The notes beneath the pieces were generated by a model, which had not been told where the DNA came from, did not search any database, and worked only from the letters and a program-made list of their open reading frames with translations. From contig CM119266.1 of the NCBI GenBank assembly GCA_051294375.1, positions 7,023,431 to 7,087,430 of the forward strand: DNA of 64,000 bases. Reading direction: 5' to 3'. The position numbers were made by a program, and so were the translations under genes. This stretch comes from Paraspadella gotoi. Taxonomy: Eukaryota; Chaetognatha. Positions 40,172-51,943 of this stretch are shown here, piece by piece; positions within the stretch are counted from its first letter, which is position 1; every line of letters begins with the position of its first letter.

Positions 40172-41728
40172 ATGGCCTCAGTCAACGACGACGACGATTC
40201 TGCCCCGTCGACGACTTTGAAGTTATCCACGCCCTTATTTGGCAGCGCCCGATTGGGACTCACGATATGGGGCCTTTTGGGCTTCCTAAACATGTACGCC
40301 CTCCGCGTCAATCTCTCCGTGGCCCTCGTCTCTATGGTCAACTCCAGCGCGAGCCACGAAGGCGATAACCCCAGCGGCGACTCCAACGGCACCTGCCCCT
40401 TTGCCACGAATGAGTCTTCCCCATCATTGTCGCCCGGCGGCGAATTCGACTGGGATCCTCAGACTCGATCCACGATCCTCGCTTCCTTCTTCTACGGTTA
40501 CATCTTCACGCAGATCCCGGGCGGAATCTTGGCCAAGCGATTCGGCGGGAAGGTACTCTTCGGGTATGGCGCCCTCTGCACGGCCATCTTTACGCTGTTG
40601 ACGCCGCTGGCGGCGCGGACATCGTGGAAGCTGCTCGTCGCCGTCCGCGTCATCGAGGGCCTCGGAGAGGGCGTCACCTTTCCCGCGATGAATACCCTCT
40701 TCGGTCGATGGGCGCCCCCGTCGGAACGGTCCCGCCTCTCGAGCATCGCCTACAGCGGGCCGCAGCTTGGCACGATCCTTTCCCTTCCTCTCAGCGCGGT
40801 CCTGTGCGACTACGTGTCCTGGGATTCTGTGTTCTACATCCACGGCGCCGTTGCGGTGCTATGGTTTTTCCTTTGGATGCACTTCGCCGCGGACTCCCCT
40901 TCCCAATCTCGTCGCATCTCCCCGCGCGAACGCGACTTCATCGTCGAGTCTCTCGCCGGCGAGGGAGGCTCGCTGGTCCCGCGCCGGACTCCCTGGGCAG
41001 ACATTTGGCGGTCGCCGCGCGTCTGGGCGATCATCGTCGCCCACACGTGCAACAACTGGTCCTTTTACACGCTGCTCACAGAGACTCCTTCCTACCTTAG
41101 CGACGTTCTCCACTTTGACATCAAGCGCAACGGACTCGTCTCCGCTTTGCCCTATGGTTTCCAGTGGATCGTCATCATCGTCACGGGTTTCGCTGCGGAT
41201 CGCCTCCGCGCGGGTCTTCTCTCAACGACGACCGTGCGCAAGTTCATGTCCTTTTCTGCCTTCTCCCTCATCTGCGCGTGCCTTCTCGGTTTAGCCTTCG
41301 TCGAGTGCAACGCCTCGATCGCCGTCGCTCTCCTCGTCGGCGCCACGGGCTTCGGCGGTCTCAGCTTCTCAGGGTACAGCGTAAACCACCTGGACATCGC
41401 CCCCGAATACGCGGGAATCCTTATGGGAATCACTAACTGCTTCGCCACGATTCCTGGGTTCGCAGGGCCGAGCGTCGTCGGCCTCTTCACCTCGCCCGAG
41501 CCCACTCTAGTCGGATGGCAAAAGGTATTCTTCGTCGGAGCCGCAGTCAGCGCCTTCGGGGGCGTCACCTACACGCTTCTGGCCTCGGGGAAGGTGCAGC
41601 CTTGGGCGTCGTCAAGTCTCGGTCGCAGAGGCAGGGGCAGTGGAAGTGGTGAAGACAGCGGCGAAAGTGACGACGAGATCGAACGGCGCCGGCTGCTGGA
41701 CGGCCGGGATGAGATTGAACCCTCTTGA
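40172..41728 (+). CDS. SLC17 family transporter, sialin-like, copy 1
   Basis: A 518-aa, intronless major-facilitator anion transporter. SLC17 members carry sialic acid, glutamate, nucleotides or phosphate across lysosomal, vesicle or plasma membranes; the substrate cannot be read from sequence. Family motifs: ALRVNLSVALVSMV in helix 1, FFYGYIFTQIPGGILAKRFG, RVIEGLGEGVTFPAMNTLFG (with the conserved Arg and Glu of helix 4), NHLDIAPEYAGILMGITN and FATIPGFAGPSVVGL. The first lumenal loop has several N-glycosylation sequons. The acidic C-terminus (GEDSGESDDEIERRRLL) contains an ERRRLL dileucine-type sorting signal. First and most GC-rich of three tandem copies. Confidence 0.92.
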   Translation: MASVNDDDDSAPSTTLKLSTPLFGSARLGLTIWGLLGFLNMYALRVNLSVALVSMVNSSASHEGDNPSGDSNGTCPFATNESSPSLSPGGEFDWDPQTRSTILASFFYGYIFTQIPGGILAKRFGGKVLFGYGALCTAIFTLLTPLAARTSWKLLVAVRVIEGLGEGVTFPAMNTLFGRWAPPSERSRLSSIAYSGPQLGTILSLPLSAVLCDYVSWDSVFYIHGAVAVLWFFLWMHFAADSPSQSRRISPRERDFIVESLAGEGGSLVPRRTPWADIWRSPRVWAIIVAHTCNNWSFYTLLTETPSYLSDVLHFDIKRNGLVSALPYGFQWIVIIVTGFAADRLRAGLLSTTTVRKFMSFSAFSLICACLLGLAFVECNASIAVALLVGATGFGGLSFSGYSVNHLDIAPEYAGILMGITNCFATIPGFAGPSVVGLFTSPEPTLVGWQKVFFVGAAVSAFGGVTYTLLASGKVQPWASSSLGRRGRGSGSGEDSGESDDEIERRRLLDGRDEIEPS

Positions 41729-42196
41729 TGTTTTTGGCTAAAGGCTTTTTTTTCTTTTTTTAATTAAACATAATTAAATAATAAATGCGAAACGGGTATT
41801 TTATTCATAAAATACGATAGGAATCACAGTTTGGTCATCGCTACAAAAGGAATCTCAGAAGAAAAGCTTTAGTGAACATCAAGGTTTTTTTTCTCAAGTA
41901 AAGCGATTAAAATAGTAGGCAAAACCTTTTATGCCTAGCAAAATCAAATCGATTGCGACTTAACTGTGTTTGTTAGTGTGGAAAAGAAATGTTTGTGGAG
42001 TTCCGCATTGGATGTCAAATTGTCCATTGCTCGTTTAAAAATTAACCGCATTATTCGTTGTACGGTATTGTGGCAAATTCACAGATTTGCATTTAAGCTA
42101 TACATATTTTTTTAAACCAATTTTATTTATTTTATATGACCATACCTTTCTTTTAAGAATAATAAATTCACGACCAGTAAAAACTTAAAACTAAAA
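41729..42196. other. Spacer between SLC17 copies 1 and 2
   Basis: 468 bp, AT-rich, with AATTAAATAATAAATG just after copy 1. No coding signal. Confidence 0.4.
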
Positions 42197-43717
42197 ATGA
42201 CCGAAAGTTCTCAAGGTGAGCGACATGAACTCATTTCTTCGAAATCAGTATCACCGACTCCGCTGATATTCAGCGCTCGCCTCTCTCTTGCGATATGGAG
42301 CCTCGTGGGAATGATGAACATTTACATCCTCAGGGTCAATCTCTCTGTTGCGCTGGTCGCAATGGTCGGCTCCAAGCGCAACTCTTCTACAAGTTTCAGT
42401 GATGCTTGTCCGCCCGACTCAAACTCAAGTCGTACTTCCATGGATATCCATTATGGAGAATTCAACTGGACTCCGAGCACTAGGTCCACCATTTTGGCCG
42501 CATTTTTCTACGGATACGCTTTCACTCAAATCCCCGGTAGCCTCTTGGCGAAAAAATTTCGCGGGAAAAAAATATTTGGCTATGGTGTTCTTTCAACAGC
42601 GATTTTGACTCTCTTCACACCTTTGGCCGCTCGTACGTCTTGGAAACACTTGGTGGCTCTACGCGTACTGGAGGGAGTTTGTGAAGGCGTTACATTCGCC
42701 TCATTAATGTCCTTGTTGGGTCACTGGGCTCCTCCTTTGGAACGATCTCGCTTAACATCCATCGCTCTAAGTGGTCAGCAAATTGGCGTTATTGTCGGCA
42801 TGCCACTCACCGGCCTATTGTGTTCTCAAGCGTCCTGGGAATGGGCATTTTACGTCAGCAGTCTCTTGGCAATTTTGTGGTTCTACTTTTGGATGTTTTT
42901 GGCATCTGATGATCCCCAAAAAAGTTCCAGAATATCATCTGATGAAAAGGAATACATTATTTCATCATTAAATCGAGAGGGAGGGTTCTCGGAAGACTCC
43001 ACAGTCCCCTGGTATCATATCTGGAGTTCCCCATGCGTTTGGGTCCTTATTATTGGGCATTTTTGCCATGCCTGGTCGTTCTACATTCTTGTCACGGAAG
43101 GGCCGACATTTTTGCACGACATGCTGCATTTTCACATTGCCTATAACGGTCTTCTTTCCGCATTACCCTATGTTGCAGAGTTGGTTGTTAGTATCGTTTA
43201 CAATATTTTTGCCGATTGGCTTATATTACGTTGCTTTACAACAACGACAGTAAGGAAGCTGTCGGGCTTAACCGGCTTCGGACTGATTTCTTGCTGCCTC
43301 ATCGGTCTCGCTTTGGTCAGATGCGACAGAGTTCTGGCCGTTCCACTCTTAGTGGGCGCCGTTGCCTTCGGCGGAATCAATTACTCGGCCATTCACGTTA
43401 ATCACCTCGATCTCTCCCCCAAATATGTTGGAATTATTTTTGGCATCTCCAACACGTTCGCGACGATCTCCGGAATCGCGGGTCCAAGTCTCGTCGGTCT
43501 GTTCACTTCCCCCAAGCCCACTTTATCCGGTTGGCGGTCCGTCTTTTTCATCGGCGCCGCCGTCGCCGCCTTCGGTGGACTTTTCTTTTCGATCTTTTCG
43601 TCCGGAGAAGTTCAGCCCTGGGCGAAGGATTCTTCTGATTTCTCTGTCACCGGTTGTGATATCTCAACGAATAAGGAGAAGCGACCCTTGTTAGAGACGC
43701 TACCTTCTTCGAAATAA
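42197..43717 (+). CDS. SLC17 family transporter, sialin-like, copy 2 (diverged)
   Basis: 506 aa and intronless, with the same twelve-helix plan as its neighbours: ILRVNLSVALVAMV, FFYGYAFTQIPGSLLAKKF, NHLDLSPKYVGIIFGISN and GEVQPWA near the end. It departs at strongly conserved sites. The helix-4 signature reads GVCEGVTFASLMSLLGHWAP instead of GLGEGVTFPAMN..., and the glycine-rich loop reads KFRGKKIFGYG instead of KRFGGK. Base composition is visibly more AT-rich than in copies 1 and 3. The frame is intact, so it is likely functional but under different constraint. A dileucine-type end (KEKRPLLETL) is kept. Confidence 0.9.
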   Translation: MTESSQGERHELISSKSVSPTPLIFSARLSLAIWSLVGMMNIYILRVNLSVALVAMVGSKRNSSTSFSDACPPDSNSSRTSMDIHYGEFNWTPSTRSTILAAFFYGYAFTQIPGSLLAKKFRGKKIFGYGVLSTAILTLFTPLAARTSWKHLVALRVLEGVCEGVTFASLMSLLGHWAPPLERSRLTSIALSGQQIGVIVGMPLTGLLCSQASWEWAFYVSSLLAILWFYFWMFLASDDPQKSSRISSDEKEYIISSLNREGGFSEDSTVPWYHIWSSPCVWVLIIGHFCHAWSFYILVTEGPTFLHDMLHFHIAYNGLLSALPYVAELVVSIVYNIFADWLILRCFTTTTVRKLSGLTGFGLISCCLIGLALVRCDRVLAVPLLVGAVAFGGINYSAIHVNHLDLSPKYVGIIFGISNTFATISGIAGPSLVGLFTSPKPTLSGWRSVFFIGAAVAAFGGLFFSIFSSGEVQPWAKDSSDFSVTGCDISTNKEKRPLLETLPSSK

Positions 43718-45163
43718 TGATAATAATGACCGCATTTGATATGTACTTAATAAATTAAGTATTACTTCATTATATTTTTATAGTAGTTTAGTGGATAACA
43801 CAACAGTGCCTTTTTTAAACGGAGATTTGATCAGTTTTTCTTATGATGCATAACATTCCATTTATATTGCGATGGCCTTTCGTAATAAAAATGTTTAATT
43901 GAATATAAAAAAATTATATTAAATTTTTGTCGGCGTCTGGGTTTCCTTTTGAAACCATTTTACGTATTTTTCTTATTTTCTATGAAACTTTTGTCTTGCC
44001 ATAATGAGGGCTATCGCTCCTTACTCCTTAGACTTAGTAGGGTGGAGTGATGAAAATATTGATGGAACAATGTTTTTTTGCTCCTTTTGTATATGTAATA
44101 AAAATATTTAAATTTTTTTTTTTAATTTGTATAATAGTATCATAAATTAAATTTTTTTATAATAATATCCTTTAGAGATAAAACGAAAAATCGTTGGAAT
44201 AGCAATTTTTATTTATATTATTGAACATGTTTCGACTCTTAGTGGTACGAGTCTTCATCTGCTGATGAAGACTCATACCACTAAGAGTCGAAACATGTTC
44301 AATAATAATAATAAAAATTGCTATTCCAACGATTTTTCGCTTCATCTCTAAACTATTTTAAATAGCAAAAAAAAAAGTCAAAATACAATAATATCCTTAT
44401 AAAAGCATAAAATTTTTAAATCATAATTTTTTTTAATTTTAAGAACTGAAAAAACTTTTGTAAAAGGTTTCATTATATTTTTAGGTTAAAGCTGCAAAAA
44501 CTGATTGAAATGTTTTATCATATAATAGTTTTTATTACAGAGCGTTTAAAAGTTAAAAATTTTGATCTTTTTTTCTATTTTTAATGCTGAAGATATTAAA
44601 ATTTTTAATAAAATATTTTATATAACTTTTTATAAAAAATCAGAATCTTTAATTAAAATTTATAAAAAAATATTTTGAAAATTTATTATTTTATAAGGAT
44701 ATTACGATAAATATATTGTAATTAATGATACTGTTCCCAAAACAATATAAACAAAATATTTTTTGTACTCCTTAATCATACTCCTTAATAATATCCTTGT
44801 TTGTTCACATAAATAAAATTTATGTTCCCCAGTGCTCCACTCTATTAGTCAGGTCATACATTCTTCTTTTCCTTTATTTCTGATCTGGGTTCTTTTAAAT
44901 CAACTTTTTTCATTTTCAATTAAAAGGCTTTTGCTAATTTCAAAAGTATATCTCGTATGCATTTTTATACGATTTTTTATACTTTTTATTATTTAGATTT
45001 TGTTTTTACTAATTTTAAATTATTGCTGGTAATTGGAACTTAATTGTTAAATTTGCAGCTAATAAAGAATTTAGTGTTTTTATGTCTTTAATTAAAATGA
45101 AAACTATTTGCTCAAAAGTAAAGTTACACCTTTTCAAGGATGAGATAACAACTGAGTAGAAAA
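43718..45163. other. Spacer between SLC17 copies 2 and 3
   Basis: A strongly AT-rich 1.4 kb with no coding signal, containing the palindrome at 44171-44352. AATAAATTAAG near 43749 may serve polyadenylation of copy 2. Confidence 0.45.
44171..44352. repeat. 182-bp palindrome with hammerhead-like cores
   Basis: Two 89-bp arms face each other around a 4-nt centre (TGCT, 44260-44263), with only a few mismatches. Each arm, read outward from the centre, contains GATGAAGACTC, then GAGTCGAAAC, then ATGTTCAATAATA and GCTATTCCAACGATTTTTCG. The order CTGATGA - stem - GAAAC recalls a hammerhead ribozyme core, but one extra A lies between CTGATGA and the GACTC/GAGTC stem. The transcript would fold into one very long hairpin. 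Confidence 0.8.
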
Positions 45164-46681
45164 ATGGCTGAAAGCTCGCGCGATATTGACAGTAAAGAGA
45201 CGGCACCCTCGAAGACATTGACTCCAACGCCGCTTCTGTTTAGCTCTCGACTCTCTCTCTCAATATGGGGCCTAATCGGATTCATGAACATGTATATCTT
45301 GCGAGTCAATCTCTCGGTGGCCTTGGTTGCAATGGTCAAGTCGACAGAGTTTTCCACCAACGTCAGCGACACTTGTCCATCTTACTCGAATGACACTTTC
45401 GAGGATAACCTTGAGGGCGAGTTCGATTGGGACCCGACCACGAGGTCGACCATCCTGGCCGCCTTCTTTTACGGATATATCTTTACCCAAATTCCGGGCG
45501 GAATTTTAGCCAAGAGATTCGGTGGAAAAGCTCTGTTAGGCTACGGCGGTCTTTGCACCGCCATATTGACACTCTTTACTCCATTGGTGGCCCGCTCCTC
45601 GTGGCAGCTTTTAGTCGCTCTTCGCGTGATGGAAGGCCTCGGCGAAGGCGTCACCTTTCCCGCCATGAATACAATGTTCGGGCGATGGGCTCCGCCTTCC
45701 GAAAGGTCCATTCTTTCCACCATCACCTTCAGCGGACAACAACTCGGCACCATTCTCGCCCTGCCTCTCACCGGGTTATTATGTCGACACGTTTCTTGGG
45801 ACTTTACCTTCTACGTGACGGGCATCATGGCCGTGATTTGGTTCGGATTTTGGATGATGTTCACCGCAGACGATCCGTCGCAGAGTTCAAGAATCACACC
45901 CGACGAAAGGGAATACATCATCGCGTCTTTGAAGAAAGAAGGCGGAGTCGGCGACCGGCCAGTGCCTTGGTATCACATTTGGTGCTCGCCGTGCGTCTGG
46001 GCTATCATCATCGCCCACACATGTCACAATTGGACCTTTTACATCTTCCTCACTGAAACGCCCTCTTTCCTCCACGATATTCTCCATTTCGACATCGAGA
46101 GAAACGGGTTCCTCTCCGCCTTGCCTTACATCCTGCAGTGGATGACGATCGTCGGCGTCGGTTGGATGGCCGACATTCTGCGAAGGCATTGTTGCTCCAC
46201 GACGATCGTTCGAAAGACTTTGAGTTCCATCGCTTTCAGTCTCATCGTCGTGTGTCTCGTGAGTCTCGCTCTCGTCGGATGCAACAAAATTCTGGCCATG
46301 CTCCTCTTGATCGGCGCCACGGGATTCAGCGGGTTTAATTACTCCGCTTTCAACGTCAACCATCTGGACATCGCGCCCGAATACGCGGGAATTCTATTTG
46401 GAATGTCCAACACCTTCGCGACGATCCCCGGCTTCGCGGGGCCCGCCCTCGTCGGCGTTTTCACCTCGCCCACCCCGACCGTGTCCGGGTGGGCGTCGGT
46501 CTTTTATATCAGCGCCGCCATCGGCGCTTTTGGGGGATTAGCTTTCTTGTTGCTGGCGTCCGGGGAGGTGCAGCCTTGGGCGAGGAACCCGCCAGATCTC
46601 TCCCCCGTTTGGTGCAAGTTTTCAACGGCGGTGGAGGAGAAGCGACTGCTGGACGGTCAGCCGGATGAGGAAGACGAATAG
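45164..46681 (+). CDS. SLC17 family transporter, sialin-like, copy 3
   Basis: 505 aa and intronless, closer to copy 1 than to copy 2. Motifs: ILRVNLSVALVAMV, FFYGYIFTQIPGGILAKRFG, RVMEGLGEGVTFPAMNTMFG, NHLDIAPEYAGILFGMSN, FATIPGFAGPALVG and ASGEVQPWARN. Sequons in the first lumenal loop (NVS, NDT) fit N-glycosylation. The C-terminus has an acidic dileucine-type motif (VEEKRLLDGQ), consistent with lysosomal or vesicular sorting. The start is preceded by GTAGAAAA and in-frame stops. The three copies share direction and lack introns, so they arose by tandem duplication, perhaps after a founding retrocopy (inference). Confidence 0.92.
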   Translation: MAESSRDIDSKETAPSKTLTPTPLLFSSRLSLSIWGLIGFMNMYILRVNLSVALVAMVKSTEFSTNVSDTCPSYSNDTFEDNLEGEFDWDPTTRSTILAAFFYGYIFTQIPGGILAKRFGGKALLGYGGLCTAILTLFTPLVARSSWQLLVALRVMEGLGEGVTFPAMNTMFGRWAPPSERSILSTITFSGQQLGTILALPLTGLLCRHVSWDFTFYVTGIMAVIWFGFWMMFTADDPSQSSRITPDEREYIIASLKKEGGVGDRPVPWYHIWCSPCVWAIIIAHTCHNWTFYIFLTETPSFLHDILHFDIERNGFLSALPYILQWMTIVGVGWMADILRRHCCSTTIVRKTLSSIAFSLIVVCLVSLALVGCNKILAMLLLIGATGFSGFNYSAFNVNHLDIAPEYAGILFGMSNTFATIPGFAGPALVGVFTSPTPTVSGWASVFYISAAIGAFGGLAFLLLASGEVQPWARNPPDLSPVWCKFSTAVEEKRLLDGQPDEEDE

Positions 46682-47689
46682 TCGTGCAATATTGAAAGAA
46701 TGGATTATACTTAAGTACTTAATCTTAAGGTTAGGCTTCTTCAATACTATCAATAGGTTAGACAACAATTTTTTAAAAAAATTTTTATGGTGCAAAATTT
46801 TTATTCGTTTTTCGTTTTTATTCGTCTTTTGAGTAATTTCGTAGTTTACTTTATCTGATCAACACCTGATGTGATTCATTTTTGAACCCTTTTTAAGTCT
46901 TACTTATTTTTTGATTGGTATTTCGTAGAACTTTTTGTGATAACTTAAATTTACTGTCTAAATTCGACAGGTGCTACATATCGGAAACTTATTACTCACT
47001 CGTGCTTATCGCCCTTTGTAAGCGATTGTCAAAAATGTGCATTTTTGACCACAAAATTATTCTAAGCTTGTGTTTGTCAAACTTTGTAAGATGTAAAAGG
47101 TTTTCAGTAAACAGGGTTAAATTAGGATATAATTCAAATATTTGTTACTATGTACCTTGTACAATTTCATATGGTTTAAAATTATTTTAATTTGAGGAAT
47201 CTTAATGCAGCATTCAAATTTAGTAGATAAATTCATGAAAACAAGGAATCATTTTATTTTGGGACTGGTCATAAAATTGGCAATGTTATTTGATCTTCGT
47301 GGATTCCCTAGTCAATTTTTGTCGTTCCACTTCTATTATCTCGAGGTGGTGGATTTTTACCGGGTATCATTTTCGCGTTTTACTCGATCTCTTCATTTTT
47401 TCTAAATCTTAATGATCTGACCAGATTAATTAGTAGTTTTATTTAAAATTCTTATCCAGCACAATCTGTCGTCGAATGAAAAAAAAAATATTTAAAATTA
47501 GCACAAAAAATGATCACCGACGAAAAGCGATAATCGACTTAAATAAAAATTTGATTTCACGAAACCGGCGAAACGACGCTCTCATTTTTATAATCTCAAC
47601 TTCGAACCTCCCACACTCTTGAAAATCCTGGGCGTCGAACGCCGTCCCTCGACCGGTTCGCCGCGTTCGGAGACTCATGGAACGGCGCC
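46682..47689. other. SLC17-TAB1 spacer
   Basis: AT-rich, with no coding signal, and of lower complexity near 46770-46810. The last 100 bp turn GC-rich before the TAB1 start. Confidence 0.4.
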
Positions 47690-49227
47690 ATGGCATCGAA
47701 TAACAACAGCGGCGCGCCACGAGGCGCTCCCCTGCCGACCTCTACCGGCGGCGGTACTTGCTCGCCGCGCAGCGGTCCGTCCGGCGGAAGCGGCGCCGTG
47801 GGTGCTGGAGGCGTTGGAGGTGGAGCCGGCGTCGGGTTTTCCTCTTTGCAGCCGCGTCCGCCTTCGCTTTTGTCGCAGGCGTCGTCGGCGTCGGACTCGT
47901 CGCAATGGACCGACGATCTCCCCGTCCTGCGATGTGGGCGTCGGCTACGCGCACAACCAAGTTTATCGAAAGGTAAGGGTGGCGCGGGGGCACAATGTTA
48001 TATTTTGAAAAAGGGCCTCCAGGTTAACGCCCTGCTCCTTCCTCCGTCCGCCTATCTCGTACACAATGTTATATTTTGAAAAAGGGCCTCCAGGTTAACG
48101 CCCTGCTCCTTCCTCCGTCCGCCTATCTCGTACACAATGTATATTTTGAAAAAGGGCCTCAGGTAAACGCCCTGCTCCTTCCTCCGTCCGCCTATCTCGT
48201 ACACAATGTTATATTTTTGAAAAAGGGCCTCCAGGTTAACGCCCTGCTCCTTCGTCCGCCCTATCTCGTACACAATGTTATATTTTGAAAAAGGGCCTCC
48301 AGGTAACGCCCTGCTCTCTTCCTCCGTCCGCCTATCTCTCTCTTCCTGTTTCATCATTTGGCAATGGTTATGGCATGCCAAACATCCCACCCACCTCGAT
48401 TTGGTATCACCAATTTATCAATTACAATATACTCTAGAAAATATTCTAAATCTTTTACTTTTTAGTTTGAATAATAATGAATCAAATCCTTAATAAAATT
48501 ATGAATATTTAATTATTTATATCATTAGACATAAACTTTTGTATTGTATTTCTAAGGCATAATTTTTGTTTCGCTATTAAATCTTTTATACAAATATTTT
48601 TTTAAGAAATAGATTATTAAAGCTACAATATGCAAAATAAGACTCACTTTTTGCTTGGTCCCTGGATGGATCACTGATTGTCCATTTTCTTATTTCACAT
48701 TCGTCAGGTTTAACTCTCAGAATTATTAAATATTGTAAAATATAATAGTCGGACAAAAAATCTAAAAGAATAGGATCGAGCCTCCCTCAATAATAACCAA
48801 ATATTGATGCGATGATAACCAAAGGATTGATGCGAATGATAACCAAATGATTGATGCGATGATAACCAAATGATTGATGCGAATAATAAAAATTGATGCG
48901 ATGATACATAATGATGCGATGATAACCAAATGATCGATGTGATGATAACCAAATGATTGATGTGATAATACCAAATGGTTGATGCGATGATAGTCATTCA
49001 TTGATGTGATGATAATCATTCATCAAAAAATAAAACAAACACAATGCGTGTATGAGTGAAAGAGAGAGAGAAAGAGAGAGAGAGAAAGAGAGGAGAGAAA
49101 GAAGAGAGAGAAAGAAAAGAAAGAAGAGAGAAAGCATTGAGAAAGCGTGGAATAATTGGCGATAATAAAGTTTTTAAAGGAAAAAATAATCAAAATTTTT
49201 CAAAAAACGATCACGCAAAGATCGTAC

Positions 49228-49262
<35 letters not shown>

Positions 49263-51881
49263 CAGAGAGAGACAGAAAGAGAAAGAGAGAGACAGACAGA
49301 GACAGAGAGAGAGAGAAAGAAAGAGAGAAACAATCAGACACAAACGTTGTCATGGTGGATGATAAGACAGACAACGATGACGACGAAGACTATTAAAACG
49401 ATGACATTGAAGACAATGTGGAAGAAGAGAAACAAAGAAGAAAACGACAAAGCAGAAGACATTGAAGAAGAGGATGAGAAAAAGAGGAAAAGAAAAGGAC
49501 AATGACATAACAACGACAAATATCGCAAAACTTATAAAACAAGAACTGTAATTCAAATGTGTTGCGCCGCAGTGACTACCTTATAGCGTGTATTCTCGTG
49601 ACATACATGACGTGACATGACCTTACGTGACATGACATAACTGAGTCGGTGGTCAGGCAGGCCAGATTCCGCCTGTTTATATTTTTTAATTTCGGATATC
49701 TGATGGGTTTACTGGTTGGGCTTGTTACTCCATTAAAACAGTAAAACGCAAAAATTCGCTTCAACCCTACATCAATGTAATCTCGGGCAAGCTGTTAAAC
49801 CTAAATTTCTTTCCCTTTTATAAGAAACCTGCATAAACAAACTCATCAAAGTAAAAGTTGGAAAAAATTGAAAACCCTCGTTCTTTTTTGTTATTTTGAG
49901 GTTGGAAGTTATTGGCAATTGTTTCTCCTTAAACTCAAAATCGCTAAAATCCGCTTAACCTTCGAATTGCTGGAACCTGATGTGACCTGTTAAACCTGAC
50001 AATGATACTAAGTTAGGATAAACCTGGGTAAACGAATATAAGAAAGGTCGTCAAAAGAAAAATATGAAAACCTAGTTCTATTCTTTGTTATTTTCGATGA
50101 TTGACTTATCAACTGGTGAGGTATATTTCTTTCTTAAAACTCAAAACCGCTAAAATCCGCTACAGACCGTAATAGCCAAAACTATTACTAACAATAAAGT
50201 GTTGTCAATTTTTAATAATGATAAACTGAGTAAACGAGTAACTGCAAGAAAAAATTCAATTTCAGTTAATTTCTTATATATTTTGAATCCATTTCATAAT
50301 TTAGTACTCATTGGCAAAATCAATTTCCTCTCTTAATTTTATGAATCGCTATTTAATCGCATTAACTGAGGATCAAGGAAAACTTTCTTGACCTAATGAA
50401 ACCCAATAGATATTGTCCAGATGTGATAAACCTGGGTAAACGAGTGACCTATAGTAAAAAAATGTTTTTGGTATTTTTAAAGGAAAAATATGTGGACTAA
50501 TATAAGTAAAAAATATATTACTATGTAGAAAAAAAAGATACCATTTGGATTTTGGATATGATAAAGGTGAGACGTCTAGCTTTCTAACGCCGTATCATTT
50601 ATTACAATTGACAATGATATGAGAAAATGACAGTAGAATAAAGAAAAAAGTTTTTTAATTTTAGAAAAGTAAAAGAAAGGTCGAAAGAGATAAGAAAAGA
50701 AAAGCTCCGAATTTTTCGAATCTTTTTGGGTCAAATCCCGCAAGACCATTCACTTGTCATTAAAACTATCAAATCGAATTCGTGACATGAACCTTTTTCG
50801 TCCCTTCTGAATTTTTATTTTTTCCTGGAGGCATGTATCAGCGTGGGGGGGAAAGGTGGAGCACCGTTTGCTTTTTTTTGTTTGTTTTTTTGGCGGGAGA
50901 GGGATGATTTTGAGAAAATGACATCAAAATTTTACCAAACTACGCAGTTTTTATTTTGATTGGCAAAAACCAGCGAGAAACTCGTAATCGAATAATCCCA
51001 TCTTCGGAAATTTTCGAATTCGTTGGAAGGAATTCTTTTGTTATTTAATTTACAATTTATTTATGAACTTATGAACTTTCCGTTCTGCATACTTGAAATC
51101 AATTAATTTTATTCACCAACCCCCTCCATTCTCATTCCCGCAGGACGGGCTCCGCATGCCGATGCACGAGTTCGAAGATCGATCCATTCACGTCGTCCTC
51201 GATCAAGAGACTTTCCTCTACGGAGTCTTCGACGGTCACGACGGATCACTCGCCTCCGACTTCGCCTCCCAGCGTATGCCCGCCGAGATCTTGCTCGGGC
51301 AGCTGCTGGGGAGACGGACGACGAGGACGTTAAGGCAGTGCTGCATCAGTAAGGACTAAGGAGTGCGGGTGCTGGACGAACCGTCTTTGGAATGGGTCGG
51401 AGACGACGGTCTTAATGCAATTGCAACGATCCCCCGCCCCGGATGTAATTGCCTTCAGGCGTTCCACGCGGTCGACCGAGGGTTCTTCGATTCCCTCGAC
51501 GACAAACTTGCAGAGAGGGCGAAACTTCTCATGTCTTTACCGGAAGGTAAGCCTCTTTATTTACTCAACATTTATTTCTTAGCCTATTAATTTTTACTCG
51601 TCATCCTCCGTAAAAAAAACCGGCAGGCCTTAGCGACCTCCAATCGCGCGACGAAGCCTTCGAGAAATTTCCCGAAGTCGTGACACGAGTAGAGACACTG
51701 GACGCGGAGATCCGCGGCGGCACCTCCGCCGTCGTCGCCCTTGTCGTCAACAACCGTCTCTACGTCGCCAACGCTGGCAATTCGAGGGCGCTGCTCTGCC
51801 GCACCGACCCGGAGGGCGGAACACTCAGGGTCTTTCAACTCAGTGTCGATCACAATATCAACAGCGAGGAGGAGGTTGAAA

Positions 51882-51943
<62 letters not shown>

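Noticed and set aside
47990-49020. CRISPR-like regular arrays
   Set aside because: Units are contiguous tandem copies without unique spacers, in a eukaryotic intron.
49056-49505. Charged 149-codon frame
   Set aside because: Translation of the GA-rich simple repeat in TAB1 intron 1.
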